64,000 nt of DNA, from assembly GCA_039881045.1 (NCBI GenBank), contig JAYWVB010000052.1, positions 1 to 64,000 of the forward strand, read 5' to 3'. Shown one piece after another: positions 11,806 through 23,174 of the stretch. A program made the position numbers and the translations under genes. The DNA comes from Chaetomium olivaceum (lineage: Eukaryota > Ascomycota > Sordariomycetes > Sordariales > Chaetomiaceae). Position 1 is the first letter of the stretch. Every line of letters begins with the position of its first letter. A model generated the notes under the pieces. The model did no database searches and was not told the DNA's origin. It saw nothing but the letters and a program-made list of their open reading frames with translations.

Positions 11806-13461
11806 CTATTTTAAATCATGTACATCAGATGTTTCTCCGTCTCCCTGACACGTGCGCGCATTGTGCCCGGGCTTTCCGCACTTACCACAACGCCGTGGAG
11901 CCGTCTCTGTTCGAGCCCGCCGACTACCATTTTCCCTCGCTTCACGCTCTACCTGTTCCTGCACCTCTCTCTGGGCAAGTATATCATGTGCATCTCCTAT
12001 AGTAAGTGATCCTCCAAGACGCACATGTGTTTTTTTGGCCCTTCGGCGCTTGCTCAGTGCCTCATTTGCCTTCTGTAAGGTACCTATCTCAGCCGTCATT
12101 AGGGCCACCGAGTGCGCCAATGCCTGCGTCCCTTTCGCAAGCTGGTCGACAGCAGTGAGAATTGATGTTGGCGAGCTTCCCTGATGACGGACAATCCGAT
12201 CTTTGATGTACTCGGATTGCGAGACGGTCTCTGTTGGGTTCCGTGGCGTCTGGGAGAACCAAGGATCGGCAGCGGCGGAGGGGGGACCAGTTGGTGTTGG
12301 CATCCGTAACTTGACATCCAGCTTGGATATCACTGACTCGGGGTCAAAAGGCACTAGACCTGCACCTCTGAAACCCCCTTTGTTGTTTCTCTCGGTCATA
12401 GCGGCAAAGTGGGCGGCTTTGAAAGCGAGGAAGAACTCGACCTTGGTGATGTGGTTGATATGCGCTCTGACGAAGTGCTCGATCTGCCGACCGTACGCCC
12501 TCTTTAGGGCACTGTAACACCCAACATCGAGTGGCTGGGTTATATGGGACGAGTGAGCAGGCAGGCTGATGGTGATAATGTTGTTCTCCTTGCAAAAGGC
12601 TTCGAATTCGGCCGACAGGTGACTCTCATGCCCATCAAGCACAATCATCCGATGCACCCCCTTCGTGCGAGACTTCGTGTGCCTATCGAAGTGTTTGATC
12701 CATTCTAGGCCGGTCTCATTGTCGGTCCACCCATTGGAAGTTGGCTTAATAGCCCAGTCGAGTGGGAGCTCGCCCTCGGTATACCAGTTAGCGAGGTGGT
12801 AGGCGCCTTGAACAATGAGAAACGGCGGGAGGCACCACCCTTCGCCATTGATGCACTCAATCGCTGTCGCCCATTCCCGATTGCCAGGCTGAACTGCCTT
12901 GCCTCTTCCGCGTCGATCGGCGCGCGTCACTACCATAGCTGCGCAGATGACGCCCATCATGAAGCCGGTCTCGTCGAAGTTGTAGAAGTCACGGTCGTGG
13001 ATGCCGTACTTCGCTCTCATGTTGTGCACAAGCTCAAACCACGCGCCAATAAGTTCTGGATCTTCGCAGAGAGCTCTCTGAAAGTCGTATACGCGATTGA
13101 AACGCGTCTTGAGTTTTGGTTGTCGCTTGACGAACTTCTCGGCCCAGTGCTTGCCGACGCGTCCCCCGTCGCGTCGCGCGAGAAGCAGATTGGCCATATC
13201 TTCAACACCAGCGTGTCGGGGCGGGAATCCACGCGTATCTAGGTCCAATATATATTGAACAACTGCCTCCTCTTCAATGACTGTCAATCGGTGAGCTGCA
13301 GGTCGTGGTTCGGGCTACGGCGTCTTCCCGTTCATCCTGTCGCGCAAGGTCGCTTCGGGTACATTGTAGATTTTGGCAGCGCGTCGCCGACTGAAAGTCT
13401 TATCTCGTTGCATTGCCTGAATAGCAAGATTGATTCTACTCTCTTTGGATTGCGATGCCAT
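11806..13461 (-). pseudogene. Fot1/pogo-type transposase with one in-frame stop
   Basis: From the Met at 13461 to the stop at 11806 there are 552 codons in one frame with no intron. An N-terminal helix-turn-helix (FSRRRAAKIYNVPEATLRDR, about residues 25-44) is followed by a CENP-B-like region. A DDE/D catalytic core comes next: NFDETGF, MIVLDGHESH and QPLDVGCYSALK carry the expected three acidic residues. The C-terminus ends in a CCHC zinc knuckle (CGKCGKPGHNARTC). Codon 49 is TAG (13315-13317), cutting the protein between the helix-turn-helix and the rest. The stop can arise from CAG by a single C-to-T change in a CA context, the RIP preference. Translation from a later start would give a protein without the DNA-binding helix-turn-helix. 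Confidence 0.88.
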
Positions 13462-13517
13462 TTTTCGCTATTAAGTTATTCCAAGTTGGGATTGGGAGGT
13501 CGTGGTACGGTCAAAAG

Positions 13518-13608
13518 TGCGCGACTTGGGGGTGTGCGCGACTTGGGGGTGCGCGACTTGGGGGTGTGCGCGACTTGGGGGTGTGCGCGACTTGGGGGTG
13601 GAGTACGT
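13518..13608 (-). repeat. Right terminal inverted repeat with five subunits
   Basis: Reverse complement of the left end over 43 bases, but the 15-17-bp unit (GTGCGCGACTTGGGGG on this strand) occurs five times instead of two before the shared TTTTGACC boundary. Confidence 0.9.
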
Positions 13609-13686
13609 TAGTGACTTCGGGAAGCGCTAAGATGGAAGAGAAACAGGAAAGAGTATACAACTCGGGTCTGTCCGATGTACATCATC

Positions 13687-16206
13687 TCATAGAACACACA
13701 ACGTCCCTTCGGTTTCCATGATTCTTGCCACCATCGTCTCCCACCAGGAGTCTCTACGTTCAATCTCTGTCGGGAGCGGGCCACTAGCATCAAGGAATTC
13801 GGTGTCCATCCAAGCCCACAGCCGATTCAACCCCGCCCATGTCGGCGGTAGACACTACCAAATGCGTTAGTTTACAGCCTGCAGCATGGGGATGTCTCGA
13901 GCCCTTTACCGATCTGCACTGATTCGCTCTCATGACGGTACCGAACCAGTCGAGCACAAACTGGCGGTGCTTGCTCCCTTCAGCGGACAGTAGTCCCATG
14001 AGGAAGCAAGGAAACAGAGGCGTCATCGAGGTAAAGAGACTGCCGCTGCAAGGCATGCGTATGAGAAGCTCCAAGAGCAAATCGAGCTTCTCCAGCACGA
14101 CGGGGTGGGTGCGAGGATACCTGTGATCCGATATTAGTCAGACTCCTGAGACCCGAGGAGGCTGTGCCGGAAGCGATAAGGCCTGAGTTCTGGGTACTTA
14201 CCTTGAAAGTCTGCAAAGCAGGTATATCTGTGCGGCCTTTTTCCAGCACTGGGCGCCCAAATCGACCATTTCCGCCGCAGTTTGGACTTTCCCATGCTCA
14301 TTTAGCGTACACGCCGCAAGAAAGTCCTCGGCGGTAGCATACCCCGGAGAGAGGTCCGACCACTGGACCAAGCGTTCTATCCGCTCAAGTATGACTTCGG
14401 CAAGAACGGGAGTAACGTCGAGATCTGGCTTCTACATGTTGCATTCCGTCAGTCTAATGGGACCTCGAGGCAGCCAGGAAAGTAATTTTGTTCTTACCGT
14501 GGCAAGCTGTGCGGCCAAGTGGGTTATCTGAGACCATATGTGCAGCAGTTTAGAGCAGTACCCAGTGGTACCGTGAATCTTGCGGACTTCTGATTCCGTC
14601 CCGTACAAGAGCCAGCCAAACTTCTTGTCCTTGGTATTCTCGATGTCCAGGGGTGTGAACGGGAGCCCGAAGATGGCGAACCGGCCAATGTTCATTGCGT
14701 TGCCGATTCTGGCGCTCGACGCTTGAACGTTGAGCGGCCTATAGTACCTATGGCCTGGGTCGGTCGCGTCTAGGATCTTGGATGCGGCGCGAGCGCCTTC
14801 CAGCCACCGAGCCTGCTGACCCTTGGGTCTCCGACTTTCCCAAGTTACAACCTTTGACGGTGTTAGCGATATGTGCCCGAGGAGAGTGGGGTGGTGGGTG
14901 GGAGGGGCGGCCCCGTTCGCGTGCGAGGATGTGCCCTCGCGGTGAGATTTGACTGAAAGCTGCTCACGTCGTGCATGCTTAGGATGACAAATGCGCCAAC
15001 TAGATCATCACCCTTCTCTGTCGACCAGTCCTTGACGTTCTCCATCCGCTTCGTCAGCGCGTTCACGGCTGCGCGGTAATACGCGTTTGCGCGTGACCTC
15101 AGCTGCTCGTCCACACAATAGTCTAGAATATAGGTGCTAGAGATGCATAAGAGAGCGTATCTCAGCGGTTCGCTAGTTGGTAGCATCGGGCCCAGGTCGA
15201 CCTTCCACGAGTTCGTATTGTTGAGAATGGTCCTACCACTGCACCAGGCATCTATGTCTGTATTGAAGTTAGATGGGTACGGGGGGTTTTGTGGTGTGGC
15301 ATGGGGACTTGCAGAATCTAAAAATCTTGCGCTCGACGGGGGTTAGATTGCAATTTAAGCCAAAGTTCGGAGGATTGTTGAGACATCCTCTTCCTTCTCT
15401 GAGCCGAAGTGCCCGTACTATTTCTCGCTCCATTTCTGTCTGCCCGAGCGGCTGTTCGTCGTCTTCTTCAAGCCGTTTACGTTTGCCGGTTTGGCGGCAG
15501 AGAGGGCGTGGCGAAGCCTGCTCCTCCCTCAGGCCTTGCAGATGGATTCTGACTTTCAAATAGCCGTTGATTTCGCCGTTCCGCGGAGTGAAGACACGCA
15601 GCTTGTCGATTGTCGGGATCCGACTCTCCGTGTCATCCATGAAGGGATTGGGCGCCAAAGGGGGAACGCCAAGCCTTGATCTATCCGGGAGAGTTGGTTC
15701 CAACGTGACATATATTTCAGGATTCAACCCATTCAAGGATGGGGAGAGGTGTATGGTATGGTCGGTAGCGGGGAGATCTCCCACGAAGCAACCCACTGGG
15801 AATCGTCAATACCGCACCAACAGACACTGAAACACTGGATACTATTTTGGACTGTGCTCAAGAAATCTACCATGACTTGCATCTTCCAATTGAGATATCA
15901 AGTTCTTAACTTACTTTGCAAGGATGACGGATCCACTCTGAAATCGGACTGATAGGCCCCAGGCTGGTTACGCTGGTAGCCATAGGAGCTGTTCGCCGCA
16001 TCTTCTTCGAACGTTTCAGTCATCGTGAACACTTGCATGCTTGTGAGCGGATCAAACAGATCATCGTCCGCGGCGCATAAAAAACCATCGGTAGTTGCTG
16101 GCCCGGCCTCGTCGTGGCCCACGACCCTGCGACGCTTTGCTGGGTTGAACTTGTCGACTCCACCTGGCTCCACCCCCGACATGACATAAGGTGTAAAAGG
16201 ATGCAT
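13687..16206 (-). CDS. Fungal_trans-type transcriptional regulator, no Zn cluster seen
   Basis: Seven exons on the minus strand (16206-15915, 15795-15313, 15257-14968, 14851-14498, 14431-14202, 14120-13910, 13854-13687) total 2,028 bases, 675 residues, all phases consistent. The second intron uses a GC donor (GCAAGT, 15312-15258); splicing it gives RFYIDAWCSGRTILN, continuous with the rest. The middle and C-terminal parts (PLRYALLCISSTYILDY, MHDVVTWESRRPKG, RWLEGARAASKIL) resemble the fungal-specific transcription factor domain (Fungal_trans_2, acriflavine-sensitivity type). The N-terminus has a basic KRRR patch but no Zn2Cys6 motif, and none was found upstream to 17.4 kb on this strand. It may be a regulator lacking its own DNA-binding domain, or the first exon is missed. 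Confidence 0.75.
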
Positions 16207-17682
16207 AGGTGCTGAGCCTGCTAATGCAAGACGCGATGAGCGCGAATTCCTCCTCTGTGGAGATAGACGGGCTTTGGCCCCAAGGTTTGACAGAGCGTTA
16301 CACGTTGCTTGCTGTTGTATCGGACATTTGAGTGCACCGAGTTACTGACTGATTGAGAACAAAGTTTAGGCTCAGGAGGTGTATAAGGTATCACGTTGCG
16401 GTTGGCTCATGAATGCCCACCGGGTTGGCATGGTCGCCTGGGATAGCGGGTGGAAGTTTGGGCGGTTGTAAGGGGCAGGCGGGCGGCCGTCCGGGAGCGA
16501 GGGAGGTGGACCTGAGTCTCGTGTATGTATTGGATGGACACACATTTGTGGCAGGGCGAAACGGCCTCTCAACCCGCCTGCCCCTCTCCCTCTCGGTCAA
16601 GGTGTGCCCCCACAAGTTCTCTCATTTTGAGAAAACTCGCACTGATTGGTTGGGCATCACGAGTTTCTATTGGAAAGGAATTCCAAGGCTGCATACGCGT
16701 GGCGTATGGGCGGCGAGCCACCCTCTGGAAGACGATAATTACAGCTTTTGCACTTTTGCACAAGGTTTACTTCGTGCACCCACACCACTAAACTGATGTC
16801 TACTGTGGTAACACCACAAAGCATATTTTTTCAGCTTTTGCTACAGATCTTGCAGATTTATAGCTATAAACAGTATAAGCACCTCGCTTCACTGAGGTAC
16901 CTTACCCAGGGAGATACCACCAAAAAATGGCCACAACCTGTGGTTTTACGCGACGCGGCGCCTTGCAATTGCGCCTGAGGGTATCACACCAAACCACACC
17001 GAGTGCGATTGGAAGACAGGGACACCTCGTTGGGCTTGCACCACACCATCAGTCAGGACCTCGGCTGTAGGTGCGTACAACTGTATACCTTATACAAGGA
17101 GGGGGCCGGGCTGCGTGCAGCGGGATTGGCCGCATCCAACTACCGAGTATGGCATTGGCTTAAACGGACTTTGGCCGCGCATCGAGGCTCGGACCTCTCG
17201 CAAGCCACCCGAGTTGTCTCGTTTTGAGAAACCTCAGCCTGGTCGAACTGGGCGCCCAGAGAGTCGGCTTGATGCAACCCGCCCTGATTGGTCACCCCAG
17301 CCCGCTGCCGCCTTTTTCCTTCACAGCCCGGCCGAGTCCCGCGGCATATAACTACATACATCCGGAGCGTGACATTGAGGAGGTCCTGGGAGGTGGATAC
17401 CCGAGTCTGAATTCAATGTGCACGATTGGCCTGGGGTACCCTGTGTCAAGCTCGGTATAAATACCACGCCGACTAACAAACAGGGCCTTGGAGTTTTCTC
17501 CCAAGGAGGCGACCGCGCATGCGAAGCGGGGTCACGGGGTCGGGAACTCGAGGACTGTAAGACGATCGAGAGGGGGCTCTCATGTGACTGGTGATTCTAA
17601 CCAGGTCTGGCCCCCCTCAAACACGGGCATGAACTCCTCTCTAGCTTTTAAGATAGATCGCATTCTTCCTCAGGTATCTACA
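16207..17682. other. Intergenic region with dispersed palindromes, CCAAT and TATA boxes
   Basis: No credible gene. Two related palindrome-like motifs lie at 16615-16637 and 17212-17234 (core TCTCRTTTTGAGA). Several ATTGG/CCAAT boxes lie at about 16644, 17126, 17153, 17285 and 17423. Confidence 0.4.
17456..17463 (+). promoter_or_regulatory. TATA box of the C2H2 gene
   Basis: TATAAATA lies 220 bases before the chosen ATG at 17683, with a CCAAT-type ATTGG about 35 bases further upstream. Transcription would start near 17490, which fits a 5' UTR of roughly 190 bases. Confidence 0.45.
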
Positions 17683-18625
17683 ATGGCTCTACATGCGGAG
17701 ATGGATGCACTCATCAGGGGATATTTGGAGAGGGTGGAAGCCGCGCTGCCGGCCGCCTCTGCCTCGGGATATCTACCACACGACGTCGGCCTCTTCTTGT
17801 CCCAATCAATCCACTTGCTGGACCAGCTAGCGGAGGACCTCGTTGAGGCGAAGCAAATGAATTCCAGCATACGAGCTGCTATCCAGCAGCTGGAGGATGA
17901 AAATGACTTGTCCGAGGTTGACTCTCTGAGCTCGTTGATGCAAACACACTCGGTGCTTAGGTCTGTCCGTCTTTACGAAGTGGCAAGCCCTCCCCAAATT
18001 GCTAACTTGGTAACTGCGTCAGAAAAATGCACAAGCTCATACACAATGCCAACGTGGAGATCCAATTGCTCCAGGATGGGAACCCGCCGCCGCCGCCCCT
18101 CTTTGGCGCCCTGCCGATGGTCGGCGGGGGCAGCGCCAGCCAACCCCTTGTAGTCCAGCAGACATTCTGGACAGCGGACCCGGCCTCGGCCATGGCATCA
18201 CTCGAGGCGCCCGGTGATGCGTCGCTAGATCCTGCGTCGGCAACCATGCAGGAGGTGGACGTTCTCGATGGTGACGCTCAGCCCACTGATCCCATAGAGA
18301 TTGCTCACCGGTGGCTGGAGAGTCTCGAGTCCAGGGGCTCCGGCGAATATACGTGCCCGTTTCAGACTGCATGCACCAAAGGTGGTGTCAGGAGAGACGG
18401 GAGAATGATACTGTTTACGCGCAATTCGGACTTTAGGTATATAGCACCCTTGACGCTTCGTGATGCAAAACCTGCTTGAATTCTAACGCGTCCGTCAGAG
18501 GCCACTTGGAGAAGCACGTAAAGCGCTACATATGCCAACTCCCGAATTGCCCAACAAGAAAAGGCTTCTCGCGAAAGGACCAATTGAGGCGTCACCAGGA
18601 ATCGGTTCCGCACCTGCCCCTTTGA
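17683..18625 (+). CDS. Small C2H2 zinc-finger protein
   Basis: Exons 17683-17960, 18023-18436 and 18499-18625 give 272 residues. The start was chosen because ACAATGGCT has a good context; an in-frame ATG at 17629 is possible. The N-terminal 110 residues are acidic and helical (LLDQLAEDLVEAKQ, AAIQQLEDENDLSEV), followed by a Pro/Ala-rich linker. The end carries two zinc-finger-like units: an irregular one with a long spacer (YTCPFQTAC...FRGHLEKHV, formed across the second intron) and a regular one (YICQLPNCPTRKGFSRKDQLRRH...H, C-x4-C-x12-H). This layout is typical of fungal C2H2 proteins with unknown targets. The gene faces the Fungal_trans gene head to head. Confidence 0.72.
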
Positions 18626-19406
18626 CAAGGCGAAATCCAATGCATGGCTAGGTGACAGCCTGGTGGTTGACATGATCGGCACAAGACGGGATCAAAGAAT
18701 TAGCTTACTTGAATAACGAGTCGAGGCATAAATGATGATAAACTGCAAGAGGGCGATTGCATTTCGTTATCATCTACTCGAAGATAACATCAATTGCATT
18801 AATGTGGAGTGTTCTCTATAGAATCGAAAGTTGCGAGTATTAGTTTGGAGAGATGTGTATGGCCCGGGGGAACGGGTGTTCTGGATGGGGGTGTGTTCCA
18901 GATGCAGGGCGACCAACTTGAATGTAGTCCCTTGTGCGCAAGTAGGGCGTGGGGTTCTGGCGAGAAACTGTCATTTCGTTGGAACGCCCTGTGTCGATGA
19001 AGTTGCAATGAGGTGTTCTCCCTTTTTGAGAGAACAACGGGCTTGAGGGAGAATGCCTAGTCAGCCTGGCTCCAGCCCATCATTAATAGCCAATACCAGA
19101 GCCGTGCCTCTCAGCTCCCGCTCACGGTTCACACTCGGTGGCTTTATACACCCTAATCCGGAAGTTGCAGCCTTACAATCAAGCGAGACTTCACGGACGT
19201 GAGAGCACAAGCGTCTACTAGTAATTATCTATAAGAGGTCGGGTGGAGCCCATGAACCAGCTCTCCAGGACAGTAGATTACCCTTAGCAAACACTTTTTC
19301 AGAGCAGACCGAACCACTTGAAGCAAAGAGCACAACCGGTCTCACAGGTCGCCAGCGTCGAAGTCAACACCAAACACGGACATCGAGCACAGTCTACACC
19401 GGCGCC
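18626..19406. other. Intergenic region
   Basis: No credible gene. A palindrome-like motif (GTTCTCCCTTTTTGAGAGAAC, 19015-19035), a CCAAT box near 19090 and a TATA-like TTTATACA near 19143 form a promoter-like arrangement ahead of the ORF at 19407. Confidence 0.35.
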
Positions 19407-19838
19407 ATGTCCGGCACCTCGCTCAACAGCGACACTGACACGAACAAAACCTACAACCTCGCGCGCCGCGACTGGACATCTGATGGCATCATGCTCGACA
19501 ACTCTATTACGACCACATCGACCATGGGGCACCGTGGAAATCTGGGAATCTCTCCGGAGGGGAAAACACCCAAGCTATCTGTCCCCTTTGCGCTGGATTG
19601 TTGGCTGAGCGAGACACAGTCGTTGGACGCCAGGCTTTATCTGTGGGGTGGCGAGGAGGTTCAGGACGGCGACGAGGTACCCGAGGTAATCAAGTTGGAG
19701 GCAACCCCCTTGGAAACACACGGAAGCGGGAAACGTTCGTTATCCTGTACGGCACCGGCTAGGCGCCATCCGGAGTCAGGTTTGGAATTAAGGCTGGATG
19801 TAGATCTGCTTGGAATAGGAGCATGGGTTGACGACTAG
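19407..19838 (+). CDS. Hypothetical small protein
   Basis: A single-exon frame of 143 residues whose ATG has a good context (GCGCCATGTCC). It is preceded by a CCAAT/TATA-like arrangement. The protein is hydrophilic, Thr/Asp-rich at the start and acidic in the middle (EEVQDGDEVPEVIK); no domain, signal peptide or membrane segment is recognised. Support rests only on frame length and promoter-like context, so it may be spurious. Confidence 0.3.
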   Translation: MSGTSLNSDTDTNKTYNLARRDWTSDGIMLDNSITTTSTMGHRGNLGISPEGKTPKLSVPFALDCWLSETQSLDARLYLWGGEEVQDGDEVPEVIKLEATPLETHGSGKRSLSCTAPARRHPESGLELRLDVDLLGIGAWVDD

Positions 19839-21102
19839 GTATGTAGGTGGTCAATCAACGCAAAATATTAGGCTGGTATTTGATCCTGGATTGATTTGAG
19901 TTGCTGTTGAGAGCCTTGATTTGAATAGCCAATGACTTTTCAGGGACGTGCGGGGTGCAAATGTTGGCTGCCCTGTAGCACCAAGAACAAGTCCTCTCGA
20001 AGTGAGAAAAGTCTTCTCAAAATGGGACAAGTCTTCCCAAAGTGAGACAAGTCGCCCAGCGGGGGTGGGGGGCGCGGGTAGTTTATGGTGCGTCCCGGCC
20101 CGGCTGCTTGGGTACCTTGGGAACTCTGCAAGCGCAACGCAGCCCTGCTTCCGCGTCCTGCTGAAACGGCGGGGTAATACACGAATCGTTCTGCAGACCT
20201 CAGGCACATATGATCCGGTAGTCCAGGGCCAAGTTCTCTCAAAGGGGGAGAATTCGCAGCAGGCCAGGCGCCGGTGGAACCTCACGGTGGCTTCCATGTC
20301 TGCAGCAGCCACCCAATGCAGATTCACCTCCCATCCGCAAGGGTCACAAACCGAACAGGCGGGGGCCAGAGCTTCGCAATAAACAGGGCCAAACCGGGTA
20401 CGAAAATCGACATTTTATTGTATGGCCACCTGTCTTTTCCCCTGCAAACCCTCGACGCTCTGCCAATTGTCTGAACCGACCGTAAGAGCAACTTGAGGAT
20501 GCTAAATTGATAGATTTCTCTATAGAAAATGGTCGAAAGTGACGAAATGAACTAAGGTACTCAAGTGTTGACTGGTTTGGGCTGGTTGCACCCTGGCTAA
20601 ACCCCGCTGCGTGTTCAGTTTGTGGCTCCGGCCGAGGTGTTCCAGGTTGGTCTGCTGGGCTTGACAGTGGGGTTCTCTCAACGCATGATTTGGATGGCAT
20701 GCATGCCCTTGATATCCGTTGGTCATGTCTTTCGCGCGTGCAGTGTGTACGTTGCGTGACCTAGAGCGCCAGCGATTTTCGTATGCGAGTGCGACTTTGG
20801 CAGTGGCCGAGCGACTGCGGGGCTCGTCTCACCAGGTACTGTACCTCAGGAATGCAATTTAGGTGGTATAAATGACAGCGGACCTTCGCGATAACTTTCC
20901 CTCCCCATGCAACTGCTTAGTTAATCGTCAGTTTGGCTACACTGTGGCACCACTTTCGTTTCCAAACCTGATGGCTTCAAATCTGCGCCTGTTAACTCAG
21001 ATGCGAGCCTGCGCAAACACGCCCCCGAATTTCTCTCCCAAGCACTGGCGCACCGCGGCGAGCATCGGAATCCGGTCCCATAGGTTCTATTCCCACCACA
21101 GG
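19839..21102. other. Intergenic region with a short tandem repeat
   Basis: No credible gene. Contains the 3 x 20-bp degenerate repeat listed separately. The last 150 bases are the presumed promoter of the NmrA-like gene. Confidence 0.4.
19991..20050. repeat. Three imperfect 20-bp tandem units
   Basis: Units start GTCCTCTCGAAGTGAG, GTCTTCTCAAAATGGG and GTCTTCCCAAAGTGAG, each ending ACAA or AAAA. Confidence 0.7.
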
Positions 21103-22297
21103 ATGCCTCCGAAACTGTTCTTGTCCGTTGCGAATACCACCGCTCGAGATGCTCTGTACTGACCCACGCTGCAGGACCGGTGGCACCGGGTATATTGGAG
21201 GGTCGGTGCTTGCGGCGCTCGCCAAGGACCAGCGCAAATACGACATCACGGTGCTGCTCCGCAACCCTCCCGCGGACTTCAGCACACAATATCCCACCGT
21301 CAAGGTCGTCCGGGGTGACTTTGACAGCTTTGACATCATCTCAAACGCGGCCGCGGGAGCAGACATTGCCATTCGTGAGGCGGGACCCCACACCAGAAGC
21401 AGCGGCGCCGGGCTTACACGGTCCTAGACAACGGTGACGGTGACCACGAAAACGCTCTCCGGGCCATCATTGATGGCCTACTGCGCCGCGCTGGTCCCTC
21501 ATATCTCATCAAACTCAGCGGCACGGGCGAGTTCTACGAATACCCAGACACAAGAGAGTTCCTCGGGCGGTACAACCCCAAGACGTACTCGGACGTCAAG
21601 GACATTGGCGAGATTCTCTCACGACCCCCCCACGCGCTGCATCGGCATACCGACGCCATCGTGCAAGAGGCCGGCGACGCCTACGCGGACAAGCTCAAGA
21701 CCGCTGTCGTCTGTCCGCCCGACATCTATGGCCGCGGCCACGGCCCGGGCCGCCAGCTGAGCTACTACATCTCGTGGTTCGTGCAGGGGATACGGAAAGT
21801 CGGCGCGCCCTTTTACCTCAACGAGGGCTCCAACATTCGCGGATGGGTGCACATTGACGACTTTACGCGCATCTACGTCTCGCTAGTAGAGGCCGCGGCC
21901 GCTGGTGGCGGCCATGTGACCTGGGGAAAGGAGGTCAGTTTAATGCCCATGCCTCCTGCCCCTCTCTCTCCCAAGACCACGGAGTTTTGCTGAACATTCT
22001 CAGGGCTACTTTCTGGCACAAACCCAAGAATTCTCCCAGAAAGACATTGCCGAAGCCACAGCCAAAATCATGCATGCAAAGGGGATGATAACTGCCCCCG
22101 GAGCGAAGTCGATAGGCGAGCAAGAAATGAGGGACATCTGGCCGGACGCTCCCGACACCGGGATTTTCTCCTTTGCGTGCAATTCGCGCACCGTCGCCGA
22201 TCGTGCAGCCAAAGAGCTGGGCTACGTGCCGAAGGCGCCGTCGTTCTGGGACACGCTTGAGACCGACTTGATGGATGCTTACGAGGCCAACAAATAA
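21103..22297 (+). CDS. NmrA-like NAD(P)-binding reductase/epimerase
   Basis: Exons 21103-21122, 21175-21374, 21428-21933 and 22004-22297 give 339 residues in one frame. A tiny first exon supplies MPPKLFL, and splicing completes the Rossmann loop TGGTGYIGGSVLAAL at residue 8. Later blocks fit extended SDR/NmrA proteins: VKVVRGDFDSFD, YLIKLSGTGEFYEY, VVCPPDIYGRGHGPG, GWVHIDDFTRIY. The third exon start (TAG|ACAACGG) restores a sensible GADIAIHNGDGDHENALRAI-type sequence. It probably reduces or rearranges a small molecule with NAD(P)H, or senses redox state. It lies at the left end of the presumed polyketide cluster, on the + strand before the DUF3237 gene. Confidence 0.8.
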
Positions 22298-23174
22298 CTA
22301 TTACGAGACTTGTGTTCTGGTCTAGTATTCACGATCGCTGGCTTGTAGCTACCTCCAGCTCGGGGTTTCTAAGAGCCGTAGTTAGCGCAATGGTTGAGAA
22401 TCCTGCCCGCCATGCACTCAGGCAAACAGGCGACAATCTGGGGGGGCCGCGAGGCTCTCGGTTGGGTGCAAGTGCTTCGTCAACGCAGGATTTGGGCCTA
22501 ATAAAATGAGAAACGGGATTGAGAAACTGAACAATAAAAACTGAGCACGCACGCGTTCCGTATCGTTTTAATTCTCTGAAACGTCTTTAACACGTAACCC
22601 AAGCTCGGCTGAGCTAGCAATTCGACCCGAAAAGAAAGTGAACTACCAGGTCCAGATTCACGATCTCGACCCTCCTAAAAAGGACAGCTTCTTCGTTATA
22701 GTTCAAATGGGGGCCTTCCTTGCCCTGATAGCTGCCAGTTATGGACCCTTCCCAGCAAACACAGAACTTTTATAGGCAAAATCATGAGCCGGGGGTGTCG
22801 AGGGGGCTTTTCATAGTATTGAAGGGAACTGCTTTTCTAGGACTCAAATACCGTGAGAACGGACTCACTTGGCCAAGCTTTTAGCAGCTGACGTTGTGGT
22901 GGAAAAAGAAAAAGAAAAAGAAATAAAAGAACTCACGCATTCGACCGGCGCTTGCCTTTACCGTCACAAAGCGGCAAGATTGTCATGTACATCAGCTACC
23001 ACAAATAACGGCCTGCATTTCTCAAAAGTATCATGATAAATTAGACGAACCCAAATATGTCCCAACCTTGCCGACAATTCTTGTCTACCTCCTGGTTACC
23101 CGTGACATTGGCCTTCAAAAAGAAAACGCCGGCAAAGTCATGACAATTCCGCCCAATGTCATACGCGTAAAAAG
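22298..23174. other. Intergenic region between convergent genes
   Basis: The 3' flanks of the NmrA-like gene and the DUF3237 gene. No coding frame is supported. A purine tract of AAAAAG units lies at 22902-22930. Confidence 0.5.

Larger units (their letters stand above)
11700..13608 (-). mobile_element. Fot1/pogo-like Tc1-mariner DNA transposon, 1,909 bp
   Basis: The element is bounded by TA on both sides (11698-11699 and 13609-13610), the expected target duplication. It has perfect terminal inverted repeats of 43 bases starting ACGTACTCCACCCCCAAG. Between them is one transposase gene on the minus strand. It sits 160 bases after the methyltransferase stop and 76 bases past the end of the convergent-side regulator gene, so it disrupts neither. 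Flank sequence reads GCGAC-TA and TA-GTGAC, a clean insertion. Confidence 0.92.

Noticed and set aside
22371..22445. tRNA-like stretch TAGTTAGCGCAATGGTTGAGAATCC
   Set aside because: The B-box-like part is interrupted and too close to the A-box; no folded arms.
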